NCBI GenBank assembly: GCA_005656395.1
Contig: SRSI01000004.1
Span: 1,736,001 to 1,800,000, forward strand
Source of the DNA: Strongyloides papillosus
Lineage: Eukaryota > Nematoda > Chromadorea > Rhabditida > Strongyloididae
DNA: 64,000 bases
Direction of reading: 5' to 3'
The notes under the pieces are model-generated. The model did not search any database, was not told where the DNA came from, and was given only the letters and a program-made list of their open reading frames with translations. This document shows positions 12,756 through 24,617 of this stretch, piece after piece (the stretch's first letter is position 1; the number at the start of each line of letters is the position of its first letter). A program made the translations under genes and the position numbers.

Positions 12756-15700
12756 ATGGAAGAAAATCTATTACAAAGTCGAGAAAAATTTACATCATCA
12801 AATAATGTCAGCCTTGATGCTTTTCATAATACTAATCTTCATATTGGTGACGTCATTTCTCTTTACGCTATAGATAATTCAGAAAGGAAAATCTATGAAG
12901 GTTTTCTTTCTACATTAGGGTAGGAAAATTATTAATAAATTAATCAACATATTGTTTTTTAGATTGGTAGATGATAGATGTTTAGTTGAACTAAAAAATG
13001 GATCGTTACAATCACCTCCCAAAAATTATAGAGATTGCCTTTTTAGAATATGTCCTGTTTATAGGTATGCAGCCCAAAAACAATATTGGAGTGAGCAAAA
13101 AAAATGTTTAGCTGGTGATGGTTCAGAGAAAGAAATGCTAAGTAAATTAAGAAATGCAGCTGAGAAAGAGAAGGAACAAAATGAGTTAGAATACAGAAAA
13201 ATGTTAGGAACGCAAATTCAATATGGAACTTCGATACAGGTATGATGATTCTTTAGATATATAAAACTGTTATTTAGTTACTTCATGTAAAATCAAATAA
13301 ATATCTTACAATGCAAAAAAATTCACCCGCAAAAGTGGAGAGAAATGCTATGCGTGTATATTTAGATAAGGTTGGAAATGAAGGATCATGGTTTGTTGTA
13401 GAACCTGTTTACAAGCATGTTGCAATTGGATATGGAGTTATGTCATCAGAGAGAATTTACCTTGTTCCGTATACCAATGGAAATCAAAATTCTTTAGGAC
13501 ACATTAAACACCAACTTCATCTGTCTCGTCAACGATTAAAAGATCATGAGAATGCTTGTGAGGTAAACATTTTAAATGAGAATACAGAGTGGCAGGTAAA
13601 CCTTTTCCTCCAGTACGACGAAAATTTGACAGATTTTGTCAAAAGTGGTGATGTTGTTAGGTTATTTCATGCTGATCAACAAACATTCTTAACGTTAGAT
13701 AGAATATCAAATATTAAAAATAAATTAAAAAAGGAGATTAGTGATAAAAGTGATAATTCTACTTCTAAAGAGGATAGAGAAAAATGTCTAGTTAATAGAG
13801 ATGTTGTATTTTTAAGATTAACAAATAGATCTAGTGCTGCTGATGCAACAAGTTCAAAAGCGTTATGGGAAATTCAAATTTATAATAGAGATTTTGCCTA
13901 TAGGGGTGGAACTGCAACATGGAGAAAATTTATACGTTTTAAACACCTTGCAACTGATTTATACTTAACTGTTCTCCCATATGATATAACTAAGCATGAA
14001 ATAGATATGGAAAGAAAAATTAGTCAAAATTCTTCTTTTGGTAATCATTTAGGTGATGTAATGGAAATTTCAAAATTCCCAAAAGATTGTAAAGGAAATA
14101 GTTATATTTTAATGCCATCTTATTCAAATGATCCTTCTAAAGATGAATCATTATTGTTTTTATTGGATCCTTGTAAGATAACTTCTGGTAAAGATCAAAA
14201 AGTTCCTATTGACTCTTTTGTAAGAATTCAACATTATAGAACTGGTGCATGGATTCATACAACTGACCCAGCAATAAAATCGAATTTATTTTATATGGAT
14301 AAGGCAGAAAAAGGATGGGTTAAAGTCATATGTGAAGAAAATAAAATCGATAAGGAAGCATTTGCTTTATCTAAAGTCTCACCTCATGAAGTTCGTGATT
14401 TAGATTTTGCTAATGATGCTAGTAAAGCATTGATGCAATTTATTGCTCTTATGCTTTCAGGACAATCAATTCAAAAAGATATGACTAACACAACTTGTCA
14501 ATTGTTAGTTGAATGTATTTATTTTGTTACAGGAGTTACTGATCATATGATTGATCCATTAAATATTGTTGATTTCTCCCCAAGTAGAGATAGACAAAAA
14601 TTACTACGCGAACAAGGTGTATTAGCACAAGTTTTTGCTCTCCTTAAAGCGCCATTTCAAAAAAGAAAGGGTAAAGATAAAAAAGAGATTGATCCTTTAT
14701 TTGAATCTGGCGAGGCTTTGAATGAACAAAGAAATTTAGTATTTAAAAAAATGTTTAGATATTGTTATGCCTTATTAAAATATGCCCAAACTGGCTATAG
14801 GAAAAATCAAGAATTTTTGGCTGGTAAATTTGATCAAATACAAGAACAAATTGGATTTGATTTACTTGCTGAAGATACAATGACAGCAGTTTTACATAAT
14901 AATCCAAAATTGCTAGAAAAATATGTTAAAACACCTCACGTTGAGAGATTTGTTGAATTAGTGAGAAAAAATAAATCTGGGAAATTTTTAGATTACCTTG
15001 CTGATTTATGTGTTTGTAGAGGGGAAGCAAATAAAAAGATACAAGAGTTAATATGTAATTCTGTTTTAAGTGAAGCAAATAGAGATATTTTTATGGTGAC
15101 AGAAAAACAACCTATTGAATGTCCTACACAAGATGATATCAAAAATTTTAGAAAATATAAAATTTACCTTTGTACAGAGGGAACATATTGTAAATCACTT
15201 GTAAATTGTTCATTAGATGCTAATTCAAATAAAGAAGATGCTGGGATGTTAGATTATTATCGTCATCAATTAGGTTTACTTGCTCAAATGTGCCAAGATC
15301 AGCAATATTTAGCCATCGATCCACCTCCAGAACGTCATTTATTAAATGTAAGTAAGGAACTTCCAATTGAGTTGATTATTCAATGTATGGCAGATGGAAG
15401 GTTACCTGATGACATAAGAGCATCATTTACACGTCTGATGCTCCATTTACACGTTGTAAGAGGTTCACCAGTTAGTGCTGTTAGACATGCTCGTTTATGG
15501 AGAGATATTCCAGTTGATGTGACAGTTGAGAAGTATAGTAGTAGTGCTGTTGAAGGGTATGTTGATGGCAGTAGAAGCAAACATGCAGATGTTGAAAGTT
15601 TCAAGGACGTCCTAAAAATTGTTGACAGATATTTAGAGAATATGATAAATAAAGCTAGACCAAATGAACCTGTATTAAATGAGAATGGTGCACATTGTGA

Positions 15701-18700
15701 TGTCAATCGTTTTACTTTTGAAATTGTTAATTTATCTCGTGCCCTTGCACAATTTGGTTTTTATAGTTTTACAGAATTACTTAAATTAGCTAAAAATCTT
15801 TTAGCAATTGCAGATGGTAATCCAAATAATGATGATGGAAATTCATCCATGGTAAAGAAAGGAATGAAAATGTTAACAGATATGACAACAAATATTGTAC
15901 CACCAGATTATAGTTTACAATCACAAATGCAAAATCGGTTAAATTATAATATAGATGGTTCAGAAACATTAAATGAAGATGCTTTAAAAGCAAAACAATC
16001 GCGAGAGTTAGTATTACAAACAAAATTAATCATTGTTGATATTTTACAATTTATAATGGATGTTAAAAGAGATTATAGGATAACTGTTGCATTATCATGG
16101 TTTAAAAAACAATATCCATGTAATGAAGATGGTGAATTGCAAAAAAATATCTGTGAAATTGAAGATAAACCTGAGGAGTTGTGTTCTGTTGTATTTGAAT
16201 CAGTTGACACAGAGTTAGATTTTGATGGTGAGAAAGGACAACAATTATTGAGAATTTTAATGCAAATGACAATGAATGATTTTCCAACATTAACAAGTAT
16301 GGCATTAAAAGTTTTATTTAGACATTTTACACAATATCATGAATTAATTGAAGATTTGAAACAAGTTCAATTATTAGTATCAAATAATGATGTTGATAAT
16401 TACCATCAAATTGATAGAGATGTTTTTATATTAAAAAATTTAACAGAGAAATCTGAACTTTGGGTTCATTGGGGTATAAATAATGATGATGGTAATGGTT
16501 CACAGGGTCAGGAAAAGGAACAAAAAGCTGTTGGATTGAAGAGACAAGATACATTAGAAATTGTTTATCATAATGATGATCATTCAAGTCACCCATCGAT
16601 AGATGAAGATTGGGAACTAGAGTTGGATGAATCTATAAGAAATGACGTTAAATCAATACCAAAACATTTAATTGATTTTGTTGATGAAGAATATAAGGAT
16701 TCAAGGAAAAGTTGTATAATATTACTTGTAACTTTACTTAAAAGTCAAGATAAAAAGGAAACAGCTACAGCATTACATGATCTTATGGACAAAGCTCCTT
16801 TGCTTGGATATCCTTTAGTTCAAGATATATTAGAAAGATATGAGTCACTTTGCCATAAGGAAAATAAAGCAGATAGTATGAATCAACAATTATTAAGAAA
16901 TATGCGTGTTTATGAAGTTGTTTTAGAATTTTTACGCATTCCATTTGACAAGAAGAATGACCATAAAATGCCCCATTTAATTAAACTTAGTCATTTATTT
17001 TTAAGATCTTTTTGTAAAAATAATAAAGAAAATCAAAATAGACTTCATAAGTTTATATCTATTGAGAATGGAAGAAATGAAGGTCAGTTATTCATTGAGA
17101 CATTAGAAGAAGTTGAAACACTAACATGCATCTTTCAAAATAATTTCGAATTAAGTGATAATGTTAATGAAGCACTGGTGTCACATGTTGTTAGGTTAAT
17201 TGAACATAAAGGAAAAGATGCTATCTTTTTAAAATATCTTCAATCTATTGTAATAGATCATGATAATGAAATTGAATCAGCTCAATCAAAAGTTGTAGAG
17301 GAAATTCAAAAAGCAACTGATGATGTTAAACAAGTTTATGTTGATGCAGCAAGTTTTGAACAATTGAAGGAGATGATGAAGACACATTATAATGATAGTC
17401 ATGAATTACCATCATCACATTCTCTAACTTATCATATTGAACTTGTTCGTCTTATGGCATATTGCACAAAGGGTAAAAATGGGAATACAGAATTAAAATG
17501 TGCTAGTATTCTTCCAATGGATCAAATTGTTAGAGTTATAACATATGAATACTGTAATTACCAAATTAAAAGTGTTTATATTCAATTTTTAATGCATTGT
17601 TATATTGATACTGATATTGAGTTAAAAGATGCTAGAAATGTTGAGTATATTGATCAAATTCTTAAAAATATCTGTGAAGACATGAAAGCATATAACAAAA
17701 ATTTCACAACAACATCATCATTTTTAGCACCACAACCAAATACGGCCTTAACAGTGCCTTATGGTAGTGTTAAGATAGATGATTCATTATTATATAATTT
17801 AGAAACATATATTGGTAAATATGTTACAAAATTGTTAATTAAATTTTTCACCTCTAACTACAATAATTCGGCTATTATTGATATAAAACAGCATAAGACT
17901 ACTTTTATACAAATTGTGAATGAATTAAATGTAGCATCAAATAGAAGACTAAGGAAAAGTGGTATAAAAAATTGGTATTCAATTGGTAATTGTTTAAAAT
18001 TGATGAAAAAAGTTGCATCTGATAATAATATAACGTTAATTGCTAGTATGGCTATAAATGATATGAAACCAGCACCTATAAATGGTATTACAAGGTTTCA
18101 AAATGCTGTTAAAGCAACAAAATTATTTATAGATAAAAATAATCATTCATCATCATCAAGATCTAATTATCCAATGGCCAGATTACCAACAGTTATGATA
18201 CCTTCATCAGAAACATACACATCAAATGTTGTTATTAAATATCAAGAAGTTATTAATGTGTTTAAAATTTACTTATTACCATTACAAAGTGCAGAGAGTT
18301 CGGTACTTGTTGATGTTTTACACCTACCAGAAAAACTATTTCCTGTTGACTCACCATTAAGAGGACAGTGTGAAAATGGGAAAGCTGTAACAAAACTCAT
18401 TCAACATTGTAAACTACTTCTAGAAAATAAACAAGAAAATCTATGCATTAGAGTTATCCAAACACTCTGCAAAATGGCTAATTGTACTAATCAAGAATTT
18501 TATGGTGAAGCTAAAAAATTGAGATTTACTTTATTAAGACGTTACTTTGGTCATCATGTTATTGAACCGCCTCATGAACCAATGAAATTACAAAATATGA
18601 GGAGATCACATAAAAATGTTGATCAGGCAAATGATTCTAAAACTTCAGAGAATTATATTTTTAATTGTGATTTAAAACCATTAAAAAGTGTATCACTACA

Positions 18701-21700
18701 TGAAATTCAATGTAAACTTAATAATGCTGGTGCAGTCGAATTGGTAATTGATTTAGTTATAGCAGACATATCACAAGAAATATTTGTCAAAGCATGTCAA
18801 TTAGCTAAAGAATTATTGTATGAAGGAAATGAAGAAGTTCAAAAATCTTTCTATACAAAATTAAAAGATAAACAAGTATCCGGGAAATTCTTTTCAACAT
18901 TTGTCAACAAATTCCAATCGGCACAAAATCGTTTAAAAGCAGATATGATGTCTGGCAGTTCAGTCCGCCAACGTACAGGTAAATCTTTATTAAAATATTA
19001 TTTTTTCTAAATTAACAGAATTAATTTTTTAAACAATATTTTTATAATTTATTAATTTTTACTAATATGTTTGTTTTTCAGCAGCTTCCACTACAATTTC
19101 GCGACGATGTAATATTTTTCAACTAATTAACTTGCCCTTTTGTGAGTCGTTTGTATGATAGCACTTTTTTAGCATTTATAATTGACATTATTTTATTTAT
19201 TAACCATAACTTTTTGCTAGTGCATCTGTTTGTCCTAAATATTCTTTTTACCTCTATACCACTTTTGTTTTCACAAAAAAGATATCAAATTTTATCCTTT
19301 TTTTTTATATTTTTCAGCATCAGCTATGGTTACACCATTACCTTATGGTAATGACATTGTGCATGATAATTCGTCACAGAATGGTTTTTTGGGTAGTGTT
19401 AAAAAGTCAACAAGCAGTTTGTTTCTAGGTATAACAAATGGACATGTTAATAATGATAAAAATAATCAAGAATTTACAACACCATTACTACCACAAAATT
19501 CACATAGACATTCTATTGGTTCTGAGATGGAAGGATCACATATGGGATATAATAATTTTGAATTGTCATCTTTTAATGAAGAAGATAAATATAAAGATAT
19601 CCTTCCACAGGAGGTTGCTATTATGGAACCAATATTAAGATTTTTACAACTATTATGTGAAAATCATAATAGTCTTCTTCAAGATTATTTAAGAACACAG
19701 GGTGATAGACCTGATCATAATTTAGTTGCTGAAACATTAACATTTCTTGATATAATCTGTGGAAGTACAAAAGGGTCATTAGGTGTTTTTGCTGAGATAG
19801 GTGAACATAACTTTTCATTAATCAAACAAACTTTAATAACACTAACTGAATTTTGTCAAGGTCCATGTCATCAAAATCAAGATACACTAGCATTCCATGA
19901 ATCTAATGGTTTAGATATAATTATTTCACTAGTTTTAAATGATATAAGACCTCTAGCTGATGAACATACTGAAAAGGCATTAGAAATAAAATGTAATGCA
20001 TCAAAACTTCTTTTAGCTGTAATGGAATCTAGACATGATAGTGAGAATGCAGAACGTGTCCTAAGAAATATGGCACATACAACTGTTGGTATAAGTCAAC
20101 TTATAAATGCTATTTCACAGACCTACAACATGGACGAGGCACATGAATACAATAATAGAAAGATGTTACATTGCATTGGTGATTGTAACATGGAGTGTTC
20201 AAGAAAATATAATATGGATGATGGAAATGTTTTAAATAGTTTTGATGTTAAGAAACAAGTCTCAACAATATTTTCAAATGAAAAGATGAAATCGCTAAAT
20301 AATATGACCTGTTTGTCTAGTGATACAACATTAGTTTCCCCAAAAGATGTTGGTCATAATATTTACATACTAGCCCATCAATTATCAAGACATTCAAATG
20401 AATTAGCTACACAATTAGATCCTGATTATCATCAAGATTTAAATATTAAAAATGCTTTACAATATTATAGGGAACATACAGCACAAATTGAAATAGTACG
20501 TGAAGATAGGAATCTTGAAAGAGTTGTTTTTCCGATCTACGATATATGTTTATATTTAACTCCAGAGACACAAAATTATGTTTATATGAATACTGAAAGA
20601 GATAATCAAGGAAGTAAGGTAACAGGCTTTTTTGAAAAATGGGAGCATTTATATGCCGAAATGCGATGGCAAAGAAAACTCGAGAATAGAAAAATTTTAT
20701 CACATATAACACAATTATTGCCATTATGGGGAAGGTTATCGTTATTTTTTGCTATAATAATCAATTTTGTTATTGGATTATATTATCCAATTGGATCAAA
20801 TCATGAAGAAATCTTATCACACAAAAATTCACTAATTTATATGGTTGTTATGGCATCAATAATTTATATATATTTTACATTTACAAAACGTTTTAATAAT
20901 GTAAAATTTCGGCATTCAATGTTATGCCATAGTGCTGTTATGGTAATTTTAATAAATATTGGACTAATTATCAAATGTACTGTTGGGGTAGAATATTTGT
21001 TAAGTTTATTTGGAGCATTACAATTTGTAAATAAAATTATACATATAGCTGCACATGTAGGAAATAAAGGATTAGTTGATAAAACCTGGTATGAAAGATC
21101 TAAAGAGTCAAAATTATGGTACCATATGCTTTACTGTTTAGTATGCTTACTTGGAATGCTTATTCATCCTTTCATTTACTCTCTTCTCTTATTTGATATT
21201 GTTGCAACAGATGAAACATTGAGAAATGTTATAAGATCTGTAACAAGGAATTGGCATTCAATTATTTTAACTGGAATGTTAGCATTAATTTTAGTATATC
21301 AATTCTCTATTGTTGGATATTCATTTTTCCAGAAAGATTTTAAACTTGAAATAGATACATTAGAGGATTCGTCAAAATATAGTAATACAAAAGATTTTGG
21401 AAATGATGTTGATAATTTTTTGCTTACTAATTTTGGAAAGAGCAGTGAAAAATCGGATGATTTATCATGTAAGAAGGAAAAGGAAGAGGAAGATAGTAAA
21501 AATGAAGTTCCTGCATGTAATACTTTAAGAATGTGTATTTTGACAACATTAAATTGGGGCCTGAGAAATGGTGGAGGTATTGGTGATGTGTTAAGAAGTG
21601 TCAGTCCTGATGAGGAATCTTTTCATTTAAGAATAATTTACGACTTATCATTTTTCGTTGTACTAATTATTATAGTACTTAATTTAATTTTTGGTGTTAT

Positions 21701-22160
21701 TATTGATACTTTTGGTGATTTAAGATCAGAAAAAAATGATAGGGAAGATGTTTTAAAGAATACTTGTTTTATTTGTGGTCTAGAACGTGGAAAGTAAGTT
21801 TTCATAATTTGTTAATTTTATAAAAAACTTTCTAGGTTCGATAATCATTCTGTATCTTTTGAAGCACACCGCAACAATGAACATAATTTATGGCATTATC
21901 TATTTTTTATTGTTTTGTTACAAGAAAAAGATCCAACAGAATTTACAGGACCTGAAAGCTATGTAGCAAGGTGTGTTAAATCAAAAAGCATAGATTGGTT
22001 TCCTAGAATGCAAGCTATTTCACTTATTGAGGATGGTAGTGATAATGATCAACCAGAGTATAAAGATTTAGAGAAACAATTAAAGCAACAAGAAATATTA
22101 ATTAAAGAAATATATTCCAAATTACAAATATTGCAAAGATCATATTCGGATAATGATTAA
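12756..22160 (+). CDS. itr-1: Inositol 1,4,5-trisphosphate receptor
   Basis: Exons 12756..12919, 12963..13239, 13278..18978, 19318..21793 and 21836..22160 join in phase to 2980 residues (2989 with the 27-nt cassette exon 19082..19108). The order is that of an IP3-gated ER calcium channel: suppressor domain ('GLVDDRC', 'CLFRICP'), MIR repeats, IP3-binding core, RIH domains, long regulatory region, six-helix channel and C-terminal coiled coil. In the binding core 'RDRQKLLREQ' and 'YRKNQEF' keep the phosphate-contacting Arg/Lys residues of IP3R1; the R265-T-T-G loop reads 'RLTN', so two of its positions differ. The selectivity filter is 'GGGIGD' at about residue 2799, followed by the last membrane helix and the 'CFICGLERGKFDNH' zinc/linker region and 'WHYLFFIVLL'. 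Exon 3 is a single 5.7-kb exon. The start was chosen because it places 'LHIGDVISLYA' in line with other IP3 receptors. In nematodes this channel drives pharyngeal pumping, defecation rhythm and ovulation. Confidence 0.97.
19082..19108 (+). other. Predicted 27-nt cassette micro-exon of itr-1
   Basis: Inside the 339-nt intron between 18979 and 19317 a 27-nt block is bounded by TTTTTCAG on its left and GTAATA on its right. It enters in phase 1 and leaves in phase 1, so it can be included or skipped without breaking the frame. It would add nine residues (Ala-Ser-Thr-Thr-Ile-Ser-Arg-Arg-Ser or nearly so) between the 'RQRT' end of exon 3 and 'SAMVTPLP', next to two arginines and two serines/threonines that could form a kinase site. 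Both the micro-exon and the next constitutive exon begin with CA after their acceptors. Confidence 0.55.
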
Positions 22161-22593
22161 ATTATTAAACTTAAATTTTCTTTTCATTTTTTAATATAGT
22201 TCAATTTTTTTTTTTATTTCAAATGACTTTATTATAGATTTTTTTGAATTTATAAACAATTTTATATTTTTGAAAGTATAAAAATCGATTTGAATTTCTA
22301 GAAATTAAAGAAAAAAAAGTATATTTTCGTTTCTAGTATAGTCATTTATTTAAAAAAGATATTATATTTTAAGAAAATTATAACCTATTAATGAATCTCA
22401 ATTTTTAAAAATCGAAATTTTGTAAATTTACTTTTCCTAAATTAAATAAACTACAAAAAAGTCAATAGCTTTAAATGTGGATTATCAGTATTACACTATT
22501 CTGATTTTTATCAATATTATTAGTATATAATTAAAAGATTTTTTCGACACTTATCACAAATTCTTGTATTGAAGCAATGGAAAACTATACATA
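22161..22593. other. 3' flank of itr-1, no gene seen
   Basis: AT-rich sequence with no supportable frame. It runs from the IP3-receptor stop codon to the target-site TA of the mariner-like element. Confidence 0.55.
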
Positions 22594-22641
22594 CAGGGTG
22601 GGGCCAAAAGTCACATCACAGTTGCATGAAACACTTTATAA
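22594..22641 (+). repeat. Left terminal inverted repeat of mariner-like element
   Basis: Begins CAGGGTGGGGCCAAAAGTC and continues through CACATCACAGTTGCA to CACTTTATAA. It differs from the inverted right end by one extra G and about two further changes. Confidence 0.9.
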
Positions 22642-22882
22642 CTGTTACAACTTTTTTGCAGTTGACATATTGTTATAATTTTATATGCATTTTGTAGGGA
22701 ATAATTTATAGAATAATATACCACAAGATCGTTCTTAAGAATGATCTTATCAAAAGATTACATCAAGTTAAATCAAAATGTATAAATTTTTGCGTTAAAG
22801 ATATATCTTATACTATTTTAATTAATTAAAAAATAAATACTAGATGTTAAAAAAGTCAGTTTAAAGCATATTTCTTCATAAA

Positions 22883-23141
22883 ATGTCCCATTTTTACAAT
22901 ACTACTTTTTTTCATATATTTCCTACTGTTGCTACCTCGGTAAGAAAATATTCTATTGAGAAAAAGTTAAAAATAGTTCGTTATTATTATACCAACAAAT
23001 GTTCTATTGCTAAACCTAAAATTAGTCGGGATCCCCTTTAATGTGATCCAAGCTGTATCAAAACGCGCAATATTATATATAGTAAACAATTTCAAAAAAT
23101 CAGATGGTGGTCATCTAAAAGATATCATTTTCCATACATAA
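22883..23141 (+). pseudogene. Internally deleted mariner-type transposase remnant
   Basis: An ATG-started N-terminal fragment (22883..23041, 52 residues) carries the 'IEKKLKIVRYYY' helix typical of the DNA-binding domain of IS630/mariner-family transposases, then a stop. About 60 nt further on, in another frame, sixteen or so codons ending at 23141 match a transposase C-terminus. The roughly 250 residues that would carry the DDE/D catalytic acids are absent, so no active protein can be made. Confidence 0.7.
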
Positions 23142-23365
23142 CTGTATAAAATATTGACTTATTACAAAAGTATTTATGCATTTTAAACTTTAAAATAGGT
23201 TTAAATTAAATAAAAATATTTCTTTTAAATGTCAAATATTAAGAAATTGTGTAACTTTTTTTATATTCATTCTTGAGAACAATCTTGTTATATATTATTC
23301 TCTTCTCTAGCACAACCTCTACAAAATGCGTGTAATACCATAGAAATATATCGTCTAAAAAAAAT

Positions 23366-23413
23366 TTATAAAGTGTTTTATTGCAACTGTGATGTGACTT
23401 TTGGCCCACCCTG
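23366..23413 (-). repeat. Right terminal inverted repeat of mariner-like element
   Basis: On the minus strand it reads CAGGGTGGGCCAAAAGTC and matches the left end for its whole length. It is followed on the plus strand by the TA target duplicate. Confidence 0.9.
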
Positions 23414-23415
23414 TA

Positions 23416-24617
23416 CATACATATTCCATCTTTAGTTATAAAAGAATATATTAAAAATAGATTATTTTAATAGGATATATCTTGCTCTAATTTTATTTGA
23501 ATTGCTAACAGTATTGGGTGAATTGCAAAACAGCGTAACTGAAAATAGAGAAATTTTTTGAATATTCATTTAGTGCAAAGATCCAGAATTTGAAGAATTT
23601 AACGTAAGGAATGTCAAAATACAAATTATTGATTCCTAATTACAACAAGTGCATGCTACCTGTAAAGTTATAATACGCGGGTCCAATTAAATTTTTTTTT
23701 GGCTAGGAATTTGTTTTATAAAGGCTTTAACATGAAGAAAAAGATCATATATAATATTTTTCCTTAGAGGGAAATAAAAGATTAAAAGAATGTAAAGAAA
23801 AAAAAAGTGGAGCATCGCGACAAATAAAAAAAGAATTAAATAATGATTCAATTAACAGGTTCTTTTTGAACAAAAAATCAAATAATTAATACATTTTATT
23901 ATGATTATAAAAAATCTTCCTTTATAACATTGAATAACAAACTTTTCTATTGCACTAATAAAAAATTAATTAGATATTAAAATATCCATTTTTTAACAAT
24001 GAATTTTTACCCATTTCTATATAATTTTCGCTTATAAGATAATTGTAGTAAATATTTAAAATATCAAAATGTTTGAAATTTTTATATCATTTGTTAAATT
24101 GAATATTTTTTAAACATTTAATTTTATAATTTTTTACTAAATTTAACATTATTTGTAGTTATTAAATATCTAAACGATTATGTCTCTTAGTAAATATATT
24201 TCATATTTAAACATTTAGATAACTAATGTAATGTTTAAAGTGATCATTAAAAAAGTCAAATTGGTTCAAATTTATATATGATATGTAACTCTTCATTGTT
24301 AAAATGATTTTCAGGATAAGTAAATTGCAAATAAATTGTCAATTTCTTAATTTAAAAAAAAATACATTTTTCTGTTTATGAAGGAGAGATAGTTTATATT
24401 TATCATGATTAATCTTTATGCTTTGCTTTATCAATTGTTGTTTGCGATTTTTTTTACAAAACGTGCAAAATAAATGTAATTTTTTAACAATATTCAATTA
24501 TAATCTTAATTCAGAATTGTAGGAAAAATAATGCTTAAAATGTCATTGAATATTATTTTTCTATTGTTTTATAATACAAAAATATAACATTTAATTTTTA
24601 GAGATAAATTTTTTTAC
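23416..24617. other. AT-rich intergenic region, possible old Tc1-like remnant
   Basis: No intact gene. At 23505-23540 a sequence preceded by TA and starting ACAGTATTGGG resembles the start of a Tc1/Tc3-type inverted repeat, and around 23790-23890 a broken frame reads 'KSGASRQIKKELNND', faintly like a transposase helix-turn-helix. No matching right end was found, so I do not call an element. Confidence 0.35.

Larger units (their letters stand above)
22594..23413. mobile_element. Mariner-like non-autonomous element with decayed transposase
   Basis: An 820-bp insertion bounded by near-perfect inverted repeats of about 48 bp (22594..22641 and 23366..23413), each starting CAGGGTGGG(G)CCAAAAGTC, flanked by TA on both sides (22592-22593 and 23414-23415) as expected for an IS630/Tc1/mariner target duplication. 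A second inverted similarity about 100-150 bp in from each end (around the AAGAT.GTTCT.AAGAAT block) shows the termini are long. Inside, 22883..23041 is a 52-codon plus-strand frame with the transposase N-terminal helix-turn-helix pattern ('EKKLKIVRYYYTN'), ended by a stop; in another frame 23103..23141 encodes a transposase-like C-terminus ('GGHLKDIIFHT'). The catalytic DDE/D region between them is missing. The element is therefore an internally deleted, frameshifted copy that could only move if a full element supplies transposase. Confidence 0.88.

Noticed and set aside
15380..16305. Minus-strand frames of 67-108 codons inside itr-1
   Set aside because: Shadows of the strongly conserved IP3-receptor frame.
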